A DNA stretch of 32,699 nt from the NCBI RefSeq assembly GCF_011947365.2, contig NZ_JAAVSH020000001.1, forward strand, positions 1,878,084-1,910,782, read 5' to 3'. Positions within the stretch are counted from its first letter, which is position 1; each line of letters begins with the position of its first letter. Below, one piece after another: positions 8,709 to 17,431 of this stretch. Position numbers and translations under genes: made by a program. A model generated the notes under the pieces. That model searched no databases. It worked only from the letters and a program-made list of their open reading frames with translations, and was not told the origin of the DNA. The DNA comes from an endosymbiont of Lamellibrachia barhami. GTDB taxonomy: Bacteria; Pseudomonadota; Gammaproteobacteria; Chromatiales; Chromatiaceae.

Positions 8709-9269
8709 TTGAGGCAGGACCGAACGGAACAGAATCAGCAGGCGTTGGACGCATTTCTTGCCGGGGTCGAGCGACGGGCTTTTCTCATGGCGCGGAGCGC
8801 AACCGGGCAGCCTGAGGAGGCGTTGGACCTGGTGCAGGATGCCATGTTTGCCTTTGTCCGTGGTTATGGAAAGCGGCCAGAAGATGAGTGGGGGGCGCTG
8901 TTTCACCGAGTGATGCAGAATCGTATTCGCGACTGGTATCGCCGTCATAAAGTCCGCAGCCGCTGGCGGGTCTGGTTCGGTGGCGAAACTGCGGATGATC
9001 GGCGGGAAGATCCGATCCAGACTGCACCGGATCCGGCGATGCCGGATCCTGCCCGTGCACTGGCGCGCAGCGATGTGGGGGATGCCTTGGTGGAGGCGGT
9101 TGAAGCCCTGCCGCTACGGCAGCAGCAGGCATTCATTCTGCGCACCCTTGAGGGTCTTGATGTGGCGCAGACTGCAGCAGCGATGGGTTGTTCCGCAGGC
9201 AGTGTCAAGACCCATCTTTCGCGCGCCATGCTGGCGTTGCGAAAAAAACTGAAAGATCATTGGCCATGA
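8709..9269 (+). CDS. ECF-type (sigma-70 family) RNA polymerase sigma factor
   Basis: From TTG 8709 the product is 186 residues, typical for an ECF sigma factor. Region 2 is visible (AFLMARSATGQPEEALDLVQ, then RIRDWYRRHKV). Region 4 contains the helix-turn-helix (LEGLDVAQTAAAMGCSAGSV, then KTHLSRAMLALRKKL), and a short acidic linker without region 3 lies between. It should direct core RNA polymerase to a small regulon. The frame is open back to a TTG at 8562, but the extra ~49 residues look unlike the family and the GGGG before 8709 is usable. The start remains uncertain. The stop overlaps the next start (ATGA at 9266), so it heads a translationally coupled operon. Confidence 0.88.
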   Translation: MRQDRTEQNQQALDAFLAGVERRAFLMARSATGQPEEALDLVQDAMFAFVRGYGKRPEDEWGALFHRVMQNRIRDWYRRHKVRSRWRVWFGGETADDRREDPIQTAPDPAMPDPARALARSDVGDALVEAVEALPLRQQQAFILRTLEGLDVAQTAAAMGCSAGSVKTHLSRAMLALRKKLKDHWP

Positions 9270-9670
9270 ACAGAGAGCAGGACAAGGCATTTTCAGACTG
9301 GGCGAAAGCCAGGCTCGATGAGCAGATGGAGACGCTCGATGGAGAGACGCTCTCCCGTCTGCGGCAGATACGTGCCAATGCGGTGCAGGAGGCCAAGTTG
9401 CAGAGACGCACACTCTGGAGCCGGGGTTTGGCCTTTGCCGGTGTGGATGGCGGGGGCAATGGCATGTCTTGGGTGCCTGCTGGTGGCTTAGCGATGGTGG
9501 CGATGTTTTTGGTCGTTTCTGTGTTGTTCATGCAGCGGTCGGTTGATGGTCTCTCTGCGGATTTTCTGCCCGTGATGGAGATCATTGCTGCGGAGGATGA
9601 GATCGAGCTCTACGAGAACCTGGATTTCTATCGTTGGCTGGAGGCGGGTGCAACGGATGGTTCTGCATGA
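9266..9670 (+). CDS. DUF3619-like membrane protein, candidate anti-sigma factor
   Basis: 134 residues: a charged cytoplasmic N-terminal helix region (FSDWAKARLDEQMETLDGET), one membrane helix (about 70-90, VPAGGLAMVAMFLVVSVLFM), and a short acidic outer segment ending near DFYRWLEAG. This layout and the closing motif resemble DUF3619 proteins, which usually follow an ECF sigma gene. A single-pass protein co-translated with its sigma factor (ATGA overlap) is a natural anti-sigma candidate. No zinc-binding ZAS motif is seen, so that role is inferred from position only. Confidence 0.7.
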   Translation: MNREQDKAFSDWAKARLDEQMETLDGETLSRLRQIRANAVQEAKLQRRTLWSRGLAFAGVDGGGNGMSWVPAGGLAMVAMFLVVSVLFMQRSVDGLSADFLPVMEIIAAEDEIELYENLDFYRWLEAGATDGSA

Positions 9671-9897
9671 ATTCGTCGAAAAGGCGCATGCCGATGGCTC
9701 TCATCTGTTGTGGAATCCTGACCCAGAGTGCTGTGGCGGAAGAGGCGTTGTCGATGGAGATGTTGGAGTACCTGGCGGCATGGGGGGAGCTGGAAGACGG
9801 CGAATTGGTGGATCCGGTGGAGCTGCTGGAATCATCGCCGCAGTTGGAGATGTCAATGCCGGAGGACGCGCGGCCGGTGGAGGGGGAACAAAGATGA
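9667..9897 (+). CDS. Small exported acidic protein of the sigma operon
   Basis: 76 residues, not recognised. The N-terminus (KRRMPMALICCGILTQSAVAEE) reads as a signal peptide with likely cleavage after AVA. The mature ~50 residues are strongly acidic (ELEDGELVDPVELLES). It overlaps the preceding and following genes by ATGA at both ends (9667 and 9894), which is good evidence that it is really translated. It is probably periplasmic and may work with the neighbouring DUF3106 and DUF3619-like proteins in signal sensing, though nothing in the sequence shows this directly. Confidence 0.65.
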   Translation: MNSSKRRMPMALICCGILTQSAVAEEALSMEMLEYLAAWGELEDGELVDPVELLESSPQLEMSMPEDARPVEGEQR

Positions 9898-10358
9898 AGA
9901 GACATTTTGGTCTCGTGGTGTTGTTTTGCTGCCTCTCTCTGCTGACTGGGCCGCTGTTGGCTGAAGTTGTAGCCTGGGAAGATCTGCCGCCTAAAGAGCA
10001 GAGGCTGTTGAAATCGGTGGAGCCGAATTGGGATGCACTGCCGGAAGAGAAACAGAAGCTGTTGCGCAAAGGCGCTAACCGCTGGCACAAGATGACGCCT
10101 GAACAGAAGGCGAAGGCCAGGAAAAACCTGGCGCGCTGGAAATTGTTGTCCGAAGGAGAGAAGCAGCAGCTGACCAGCAAGTATGAGTTGTTCCAAAAAC
10201 TGAGTCCGGAACAGAAAAAAAAGCTGCGCAAACGCCGGGAGTGGTTCAAAAACCTGTCGCCGGAAAAGAAGCGTAAGTTGCGGCAGCGATGGCAAAAGTT
10301 GAAGCATGACCCGCAAGCAGAACAGAAGATCAAACGCTGGCTGGATCGGCAGCCCTGA
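9894..10358 (+). CDS. DUF3106 exported protein
   Basis: 154 residues with a signal peptide (LVVLFCCLSLLTGPLLAEVV, cleavage after LLA). It is followed by five or so imperfect repeats of a helical unit of the type LPPEEQ..L...W..L. Examples are WEDLPPKEQ, WDALPEEKQ, WHKMTPEQK, FQKLSPEQK and FKNLSPEKK. The mature protein is very basic. This is the pattern of DUF3106, a periplasmic family of unknown function commonly encoded next to ECF sigma factors. The start is fixed by ATGA overlap with the upstream gene, and the stop overlaps the next start (TGATG at 10356). Its resemblance to Spy/CpxP-like periplasmic helical proteins is a loose analogy only. Confidence 0.85.
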   Translation: MKRHFGLVVLFCCLSLLTGPLLAEVVAWEDLPPKEQRLLKSVEPNWDALPEEKQKLLRKGANRWHKMTPEQKAKARKNLARWKLLSEGEKQQLTSKYELFQKLSPEQKKKLRKRREWFKNLSPEKKRKLRQRWQKLKHDPQAEQKIKRWLDRQP

Positions 10359-11239
10359 TGCCCAACTGGCAGTCCATCGTCGATCATATCGGTGAGGCCA
10401 TCGGCGAGCCTTTCAGTCCGGCTACACCACGTTCCGTTGGCGGAGGATGTATCAACTCCGCAGTCAAACTCCAGGATGGCGAACGTACGGTTTTCGTGAA
10501 GTTCAACCGTGGGTCGCTAATCGATATGTTCGAGGCCGAGTCGGCAGGGCTGGATGAGATGGCGGCTACTGGCGCCATTCGCATTCCGCAACCCTATTGT
10601 ACCGGTGTGGTCGATGGTCAGGCCTATCTTGCCATGGAGTATCTGGAGTTGGGGCGCAGTGGTTCCGAGGGCGCTGCATTGGCCGGGAGACAGTTGGCGG
10701 AGATGCACCGGACTGTGCAGTCAGCGTTTGGCTGGTGGCGGGACAACACTATCGGCTCAACATTTCAGTCGAACACGCCAGACGAAAGCTGGCCGCTCTT
10801 CTGGCAGCGCCGGCGCCTCGGTTTCCAGCTGGAACTTGCCGGCCGCAATGGATACGGCGGGGCGCTACAGCGCATGGGGGAACGGCTTCTGTCGGCGTCT
10901 CCTGCGCTGCTCGACCATAGTCCCAAGGCATCTCTGCTGCATGGAGACCTCTGGGGGGGGAATTTAGCCTACGATCTACAGGGGAATCCGGTTATCTTCG
11001 ATCCAGCCGTCTACTTTGGAGACCGTGAGGCAGATCTGGCGATGACGGAGCTGTTCGGTGGATTCGGTGGCGACTTCTATGCAGCCTACCATGAGGCCTG
11101 GCCGTTGGATCCAGGTTACTCAACCCGCAAGACGCTCTACAATCTCTATCATATCCTCAACCACCTGAATCTTTTTGGTGGCGGGTACCTGGGGCAGGCA
11201 AGCGGAATGATGGAGCGGCTGCTTGCCGAGTTGGGTTGA
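10358..11239 (+). CDS. Fructosamine kinase family protein
   Basis: 293 residues of the fructosamine-3-kinase / aminoglycoside-phosphotransferase-like fold. Visible motifs are the glycine-rich N-lobe (SVGGGCINSA), the ATP-binding lysine in VFVKFN, the catalytic loop HGDLWGGN (about 195-202), and the metal-binding segment DPAVYFGDREADLAMTELFGGF. The family phosphorylates sugar adducts on protein amines (fructosamines or ribulosamines) so that they decompose, a protein-repair role in the cytoplasm. It is the last gene of the overlapping sigma-factor operon (start overlaps the DUF3106 stop), which is unusual for this family. Substrate is not determinable here. Confidence 0.92.
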   Translation: MPNWQSIVDHIGEAIGEPFSPATPRSVGGGCINSAVKLQDGERTVFVKFNRGSLIDMFEAESAGLDEMAATGAIRIPQPYCTGVVDGQAYLAMEYLELGRSGSEGAALAGRQLAEMHRTVQSAFGWWRDNTIGSTFQSNTPDESWPLFWQRRRLGFQLELAGRNGYGGALQRMGERLLSASPALLDHSPKASLLHGDLWGGNLAYDLQGNPVIFDPAVYFGDREADLAMTELFGGFGGDFYAAYHEAWPLDPGYSTRKTLYNLYHILNHLNLFGGGYLGQASGMMERLLAELG

Positions 11240-11532
11240 GGTTGCCGTCCGGTAGGGGTTGAAATCAAACCGCTGGACGCTATAGTCATTGCCCACCGCT
11301 CTGTCCGGTTTGACTCCAATTCTTAGCCATCAAAAACAGCGCGCTGTCGTATTTACGCGACGGTGTGGCGTCGAATTCCAAGGGGGTTAAGGTAATCCCT
11401 TATTGCATAGAGCGTATTCATTCATGTTTAATGCGGCGTAACGAGTACAAATAGCCCTCGATAAGAAGTGGCTAACTCAATAATACTCAGGCGGTTTTTA
11501 ATTTGAATGCCGTCCAACAGGAGGAAGCATTA

Positions 11533-12471
11533 ATGCAACTGCGCAAGCTTGTCGCCGCAATCGCGGTCGTTCCGGTACTTTTGTCCGCCGAGGCTTTTGC
11601 CGGCGTTTCCAAGGATCTCCCCATGCCTTCAGGCACGCCGGATGCCAACGCCATCGCTGATCAGGTCTACTTCGTCAACCACTTCTATTCGCTGAAGAAC
11701 TACGGCATCACCAAGAAAGGCAGAACTTTAACCGTGCTGATCAACAAGTCGCAAGGCAAGAAGCCGACCACTATTGCGCTGGAACGGTATCTGAACAACG
11801 ATTACAGCGGTGGGGCGATCAACGCAATGGATCTGGCGATCTTCCGCTCCGGTAAGCTTAGGGGCACCGGTATGTTGATCACCGACTACGCCGATGAAAA
11901 CAAGAGCCAGGCCTACGCCATCTGGCTGCCTGCGCTGCGTAAGATCCGCCGTTTTGCAGAGCCGGCCCACGATGATGCCTGGGGCGGCACCGACTTCACC
12001 TTTGGTGATGTCACCCTGCGCAAGCCGAAGCATGAGACCCACGAACTGCTGGGGACAGAAACCTTTAACGACTGCCTGGGGTCCATTCCTGGCGTGAAGG
12101 TCAAGAATCTGAAAAATCCGCCGGATGCCGCTTGCCAACACAAGGGCAAAGAGGTCTACAAGCTGAAGAGCACCACCAAGAAACAGAACTGGTGGTATGA
12201 CCATCGAGTCAGTTACGTCAATACCAAGACCTTTGCCGATTACCGCACCGAATTCTTCAAGGGTGGCGACAAGATCAAGGTGATCGATCGCAACTGGGTC
12301 AGTCTCGATCAGGATGATCCACGTGCTCAATCCTGGGCCTACTGGTATGGCAAGACCTTCGCTTCCGGCCATGAGACCTGGGCGGTGATTCCTGATGCGG
12401 TTGTGAAATTCAACCAGGATTGGAAGCAAAGTAAATGGTCGGAGAAGACGCTGCGTAAGATCAAGCGTTAA
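11533..12471 (+). CDS. Outer-membrane lipoprotein-sorting (LolA-like) protein
   Basis: 312 residues with a signal peptide (LVAAIAVVPVLLSAEAFA, cleavage before GVSK). The mature part resembles the LolA-like family annotated as outer membrane lipoprotein-sorting protein, with short motifs such as LPALRKIRRF, AWGGTDFTFGDV and WWYDHRV. The start is set at ATG 11533, which has AGGAGG about eight bases upstream. An earlier in-frame ATG at 11503 would add ten non-signal residues. It is followed by a DUF1302 outer-membrane protein and an RND/MMPL permease, a recurring trio in proteobacteria. By analogy it may shuttle a hydrophobic cargo from the permease across the periplasm. The cargo is unknown. 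Confidence 0.82.
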   Translation: MQLRKLVAAIAVVPVLLSAEAFAGVSKDLPMPSGTPDANAIADQVYFVNHFYSLKNYGITKKGRTLTVLINKSQGKKPTTIALERYLNNDYSGGAINAMDLAIFRSGKLRGTGMLITDYADENKSQAYAIWLPALRKIRRFAEPAHDDAWGGTDFTFGDVTLRKPKHETHELLGTETFNDCLGSIPGVKVKNLKNPPDAACQHKGKEVYKLKSTTKKQNWWYDHRVSYVNTKTFADYRTEFFKGGDKIKVIDRNWVSLDQDDPRAQSWAYWYGKTFASGHETWAVIPDAVVKFNQDWKQSKWSEKTLRKIKR

Positions 12472-12520
12472 CGTTTAAGGGCAGAGGTGCCGGAGAAGGC
12501 ATTGCTGCCATAACAACAGA

Positions 12521-12545
12521 CGGACCGCCCAATAGAGGCGGTCCG
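12521..12545 (+). other. Intercistronic hairpin
   Basis: A perfect 9-bp GC-rich stem (CGGACCGCC / GGCGGTCCG) with a 7-nt loop lies between the LolA-like and DUF1302 genes. No U tract follows, so it is more likely an mRNA-stabilising or processing element than an efficient terminator. Confidence 0.5.
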
Positions 12546-12614
12546 CACTAAAAAATTAGTCGGCACACCCTGGGGATTCTGCTGCTGGCTACCTGCGAGG
12601 TTTTGGGAGGATTT

Positions 12615-14642
12615 ATGTATAAGCGCTCCGTGCTCTATCGGTCCATGCTGGCGGCAATGCTGCTGCCTGGTGCCGCACTGGCTGATATCGAAGTCAGTGG
12701 TTATCTGAAAAATGAAACTGCAGTCTTTACCAAGTCGGGTCAGCGGACCGGTCAGGCCAAGACCATGCTGGACACCGCCGAACACAATGCCGGCGACCTG
12801 ATGAAGTTCGAGAACTCCGCGCGTATCTTCTTCAATGGCGATATTGGTGAAGAGAGTTCATGGCACGGTGAGTTGAACCTGATCTACGATACCGAAGGTG
12901 TCGATGATTACAAAGGCCACGAGAGCGATACGCAGAACGACTGGTTCAGGGAACTCTACCTCGATACCGTCGCTTTTGGCTGGGACTTCCGTCTTGGTAA
13001 GCAACAGGTGGTCTGGGGAACAGCAGATGGTATCAAACTGCTTGATATCATCAACCCTACCGACTACCGCGAGCTCAACCAGAACGCTATGGAAGATGCG
13101 CGTATACCGATCTGGATGCTCAACGCGGAAAAGAATATTGGTGAGAGTGGAAATATCCAGTTCATTGTTTCACAGGTGGAACAGAACAAGATCCCAGGCC
13201 TGAATGCCTCTGGTGATCCAGAGCAGCCCTTTCTGATGAAGGGTGTCGACTCCATCACCGGTGGCGTCAATGGTTTTCTTAACGTAGCGCCTGCACTGTC
13301 GAAGGTGGCGCAGAGTTTTTCCGATGCGGCGCTTCCTTTCTTTGGTTCACCCATCGGTCTGGTTCCCTTTACTACCTTTACGGTCGACTTTTTCGTGAAC
13401 GGTCCGGCGGCTATGGGAGGCAACGACGGTGATCCGTCCGCATTGAACGGTATCGCACAGTATGGTCTTTTTGCCGGTGACCCGAACGGTAACTACGGTG
13501 TGACCAATCTGATGCCAATCACCGGGCTGTTGCCGACAGATACGGGCTGGAATCCATTGAATCCCACCTCGGCCTTTGAGTACATGGGGAATGCGACATT
13601 CTCCACCTTCAATACCTTTGCCAGTGCGACGAGTCGCTATGTGACCGACTATCCGGATGATATGGACGCCAACTTTGGTACTCGTTATAGGCACAGTATG
13701 GATAGTGGACTGAACTTCTCGGTGAACTATTTCTACCATTACGATGCGAATCCATTCATTGAAATGGACTGGTACGACCCCAACACCAACGAAAAGCTGC
13801 AAGTTCAGCGGGTAACGCCGGGTGCCGGCGGCATGCCGGATACGACGACCAATCTTACCGCTGCTCAAGTCGGTAGTGATTTGACGGTTGATTCGACCAC
13901 AACGATCCTGGTCAAGAACGCGGCAGGTGCGTATTACGGAGACTTTGATCCAGTCACGGGTGCACCGAACGCTAACACCACAGCGCCTGAACTGCGTTTT
14001 ACGGAAAAACTGAATCGCATCCACAGTCTCGGCGGCGCCCTCGATTATGCGTGGGATACAGGTTCCATGGGATCGATTGTGCTTAGAGGCGAGGTTCTCT
14101 ACAACAAGGATGAGATGCAGCCCGTGGTTGACAAACGGCTGCTGGCTGTTGGCGACCTTACCAATGCGCTGGTTATGGAAGAGGCAGACATGCTCAAGTA
14201 TGTGCTGGGCGCGGATGTCACCGTCATGACCAACATGCTGGTAAGTGCCCAGTTCATCCAGTTCTGGAATATGGACTTTATTGATGTGGATCGAACCTGT
14301 AAAACGCAGGTGGGTGGAGAGTTCGACTGCTCCAGATACACCGGCGACATGCCCACCATGAACATGAGCAACGGCATGTACAAGGCGGAGGAGTTCAAGG
14401 AGTTCTACTCACTCTTCTTCTCCAAGCCTTTCGGTGGTTCCCAGGAGCATCGCTGGAACAACATCGTCATGTACGAAGAGAATGGCGGCTGGTGGAACCG
14501 TTTCGACGTGGAGTACAGCTTCACCGACGAGATCATCGGCGCCTTCGAGTGGAACAACTATTGGGGTGAAGAGAATACGACTTTTGGCCAGTTCGCTGAC
14601 TCATCAAATGTACAGCTGGGACTCAAGTGGATCTTCGAATAA
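12615..14642 (+). CDS. DUF1302 outer-membrane protein
   Basis: 675 residues with a signal peptide ending AALA before DIEVSGYL. The mature protein has features of DUF1302. These include the early VSGYLKNETA strand, a WHGELNLIYDTE-type segment, FGWDFRLGKQQVVWG near residue 130, and a C-terminal run of alternating aromatic/polar beta strands (WNRFDVEYSFTDEIIGAFEW...LGLKWIFE). Proteins of this family are predicted outer-membrane beta barrels. They co-occur with RND/MMPL permeases and LolA-like or DUF1329 proteins and are thought to handle hydrophobic substrates. GGGAGG at 12605-12610 supports ATG 12615; a TTG three codons earlier overlaps the binding site and was rejected. A strong hairpin with a T tract follows before the permease gene. 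Confidence 0.85.
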   Translation: MYKRSVLYRSMLAAMLLPGAALADIEVSGYLKNETAVFTKSGQRTGQAKTMLDTAEHNAGDLMKFENSARIFFNGDIGEESSWHGELNLIYDTEGVDDYKGHESDTQNDWFRELYLDTVAFGWDFRLGKQQVVWGTADGIKLLDIINPTDYRELNQNAMEDARIPIWMLNAEKNIGESGNIQFIVSQVEQNKIPGLNASGDPEQPFLMKGVDSITGGVNGFLNVAPALSKVAQSFSDAALPFFGSPIGLVPFTTFTVDFFVNGPAAMGGNDGDPSALNGIAQYGLFAGDPNGNYGVTNLMPITGLLPTDTGWNPLNPTSAFEYMGNATFSTFNTFASATSRYVTDYPDDMDANFGTRYRHSMDSGLNFSVNYFYHYDANPFIEMDWYDPNTNEKLQVQRVTPGAGGMPDTTTNLTAAQVGSDLTVDSTTTILVKNAAGAYYGDFDPVTGAPNANTTAPELRFTEKLNRIHSLGGALDYAWDTGSMGSIVLRGEVLYNKDEMQPVVDKRLLAVGDLTNALVMEEADMLKYVLGADVTVMTNMLVSAQFIQFWNMDFIDVDRTCKTQVGGEFDCSRYTGDMPTMNMSNGMYKAEEFKEFYSLFFSKPFGGSQEHRWNNIVMYEENGGWWNRFDVEYSFTDEIIGAFEWNNYWGEENTTFGQFADSSNVQLGLKWIFE

Positions 14643-14676
14643 GTTTTCTATGATATCTGTATTTTGATCTAAACTT

Positions 14677-14718
14677 AGGCAGACAGCGGCATATTACCGC
14701 TGTCTGCCTTTTCTTTTT
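14677..14718 (+). terminator. Rho-independent terminator after the DUF1302 gene
   Basis: A perfect 13-bp stem (14677-14689 with 14697-14709) and 7-nt loop are followed by a T tract interrupted by one C (to 14718). It lies between DUF1302 and the permease start at 14744, so it should attenuate or stop read-through into the permease. Confidence 0.85.
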
Positions 14719-14743
14719 TACCCTTCCGGTAGAGGTCTTCGCT

Positions 14744-17431
14744 ATGAGCGATGCTGCAACCAATAACAAATCAAATAACTCATTGGCCGAACGTTATGCG
14801 GCCTTTGTAGTCCGTCACCGCAAACCGCTGATGTTTCTGTTGTTGATCATGACGGTCATCACTGCGCTGCAGGTCAAGAATCTGGATATGCGCAACGATC
14901 CTGATACCCTGTTGCCGCCCAGTAACCGCTATGTCGCTACCAATCTCTATGCCGAGCATAACTACGGCATGGGCAATCTGATGGTTGCCACGCTGCGGAT
15001 CAAAGAGGGTGATGTCTACCAGGATTGGTTTATCAACAAGGTACAGGAGATCCATGAAATATTGGTCTCTCTGGATACCTCCCGGCCTTCCAACTTCATC
15101 GACATCGCGGCGAAGAAGATCAAATATATGGGGGCGGATGAAAATGGACTCGTTTTCAAACGGCTGATTCCCACCGAAGGCATCAGCAGTGACCCTGCAA
15201 CGGCCAAAGAGCAGCTCGCCTTTCTAAAAGAGGGTATCGAAGCAAACCCTGTAATGGGGCCGATGTTGGTGGGGTTTGAAGACACGGATGGCAATAAATG
15301 CGAATTTTCTGAGCGCATCGCAAAAAACTGTATCGCCAAATCGCTCTTTATCATTGGTGACTATACCGACGAGGTAAAAGAGATCTACCTGCCCTGGGTA
15401 CGTGAAGTACGTGCCATGATGGATGAGCATGGTGCGGATGACCGCTATGAGCTTTTGGTGGCGGGTGAGCCCTACTTTCTTGCCTGGATGCTGGCGGACC
15501 TGGTCAACAAATGGTGGCTCTTTGTCATCTCATTGGTGATCGTGGTTGCGGCGCTCTGGTTTGAGTTTCGCAACTGGCGCGGGGCGCTGTTCCCGATGAT
15601 TGGCGTCGGCGCGACCATCATTTTGACCCTCGGTCTGATGGGTTTTACTGCATTCAAGTTGACTACCATGATGGTGCTGACTCCGATGTTGCTGTTGGCG
15701 ATCGGTATTGGGCACTCGGTACAGGTGACCCGCCGATTTATGCAGGAGCAGGCGAAGGGGGTTGAGTGCGAGACCGCCGCCAAGATTTCGATCTCCCATA
15801 CTATCGTGCCGGCCACGCTCTCAATCGTGACCGACATGGTGGGTTTTGCCACCCTGGCGACGGTGGATATCTCCTTCTACAAGGCATACGCCTACTTCGG
15901 TATGTTCGGCATGCTGACCCTGCTGTTCTCAACCACGACATTGATTCCATTGCTGATGCTCAGCTTTCCCTGCAATAAAGTGGAGGCGAATCAGGAAGAG
16001 GCCGAACTCGAACGGGGGTGGGAGACCAAGGTGGGGGGCTTCATCTCCGGTCTGCTGGCAGGACCGGGCAAATGGCTGCCGATTGCTTTTGTCGCGTTGA
16101 TCTTCGGTGTGTCGACCTACTATACCGATATCCTCAACGGGACTTCCGACGATCTGATGCCTGGCGTGGAGAAGGGGATCAACTACTCCCGTGCCGCATT
16201 CAAGGAGCAGTCAATCACCATTCAGCAGATCGAACGTCTGAATGAGATCATGCCCGGGGTTATCTCCGTGACCGTGCCGATTCGAGGCAAGGAGCCGGTG
16301 GTGGAAACCTGTGTCGACGAACCCTTTCCTGAAGAACTCTTCGATATCGAGGATATGGGCGAGCGCCTGGTACAGTGCGAGAAGTACAAGACAAAACTTG
16401 GATGTTGGGATCCCGATCCCTGCGGGGCTCAGGGAATCTTCAATCAGGCAGATGTGTTGGCGGATATCGAGGCGATGGAGGAGTGGATGCGCGCCCATAA
16501 GTTTATCGGCTTCACCGGCTCCTATGCGCAGTACATCCGTCTCCTCAACATGCTGTTGACTGCTGAGCCGGGCACCATGCCGGACATCAAGGATCTCTAC
16601 ATCCCGACCTCTGCCAAGCTGCGCAGCATCGATCCGGAAGACGATCGCAGTGGTGACGATATTGTGCAGCTCTACAATGGTCTGCTGGAGACCATGACCG
16701 ATGATGGTGACATGGACTCCTTCGTTGCAGGATTGGGTGATGGCGTGATAATGGAAGCTTTATCCAGCACCATGGGTCCGAAGGGGAACCCATGAAGGTC
16801 ACCCGTGGTGGTCAGCAACGGTAATATCGGGGATCACAAGAATGGTCCGGTTTTAGCAGGTCGAAGGTTGTTCGGTCTGCGCGCGGGTCCGGTGGAAGAC
16901 CTGTCGGGGTGACCTGTGGGGTTATCCGTGGAGGGACCCGGCTATGTCAGGCCTGCGGTTGGCGGTTTCCTTGGGGCGACAGAGGCGACCCGGGAAGTCA
17001 ACGGTTGCTTAGCTGGCTCTCGGTCCACATGCTGGTAGCGATGATCTTCGTCTAAATTTGCGGCACTGATATTCCGCTCGGTGACGGTTTCGACGATCTG
17101 GTTGTTTGTACGTTTGTCGCTCTCTATGCCCAGTACGGTCTTGGCGGCTACTTCACCAGCGTGAAGAACTGGTCCGGCAATCTCGCCTTCCATCTGCAAG
17201 TTGCATTGAGTATCGCCAATGGGACTGGGTGTCGACTACGGCATCTATATGATCTCGCGGCTTCGAGAGGAGATGCAGGCCACCGCCGGTTGGACAAAGT
17301 CGCTGGAGAACACCCTGAACACTACCGGATCTGCGGTCATTGTCTCCGTACTGGTGTTGCTGGGCTGTTCATCCGCTGCTGGTGTTGATCCAGCGGAAGC
17401 ACGGGGATTGGGTATCGTTGAGCGCTTCTGA
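14744..17431 (+). pseudogene. RND/MMPL-family permease, intact N-terminal two-thirds, decayed 3' part
   Basis: The first frame (14744-16795, 683 residues) has a cytoplasmic N-terminus, TM1 (PLMFLLLIMTVITAL), a periplasmic domain, a bundle of five helices typical of MMPL/RND half-transporters (from WWLFVISLVIVVAALW to LTLLFSTTTLIPLLM), another helix, and a second periplasmic domain. It stops at GPKGNP. Beyond that, parts of the expected second helix bundle remain in several frames. Examples are GGFLGATEATREVNG (from about 16960), ALIFRSVTVST (from about 17061), MPSTVLAATS, and MGLGVDYGIYMISRLREE followed by SAVIVSVLVLLGC (17219-17370). Stops and frame changes separate them. Homology ends near 17370-17431, where truncated hppA begins on the other strand. 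The family exports lipids or other hydrophobics using proton motive force. The full transporter cannot be made as read. Confidence 0.85.
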
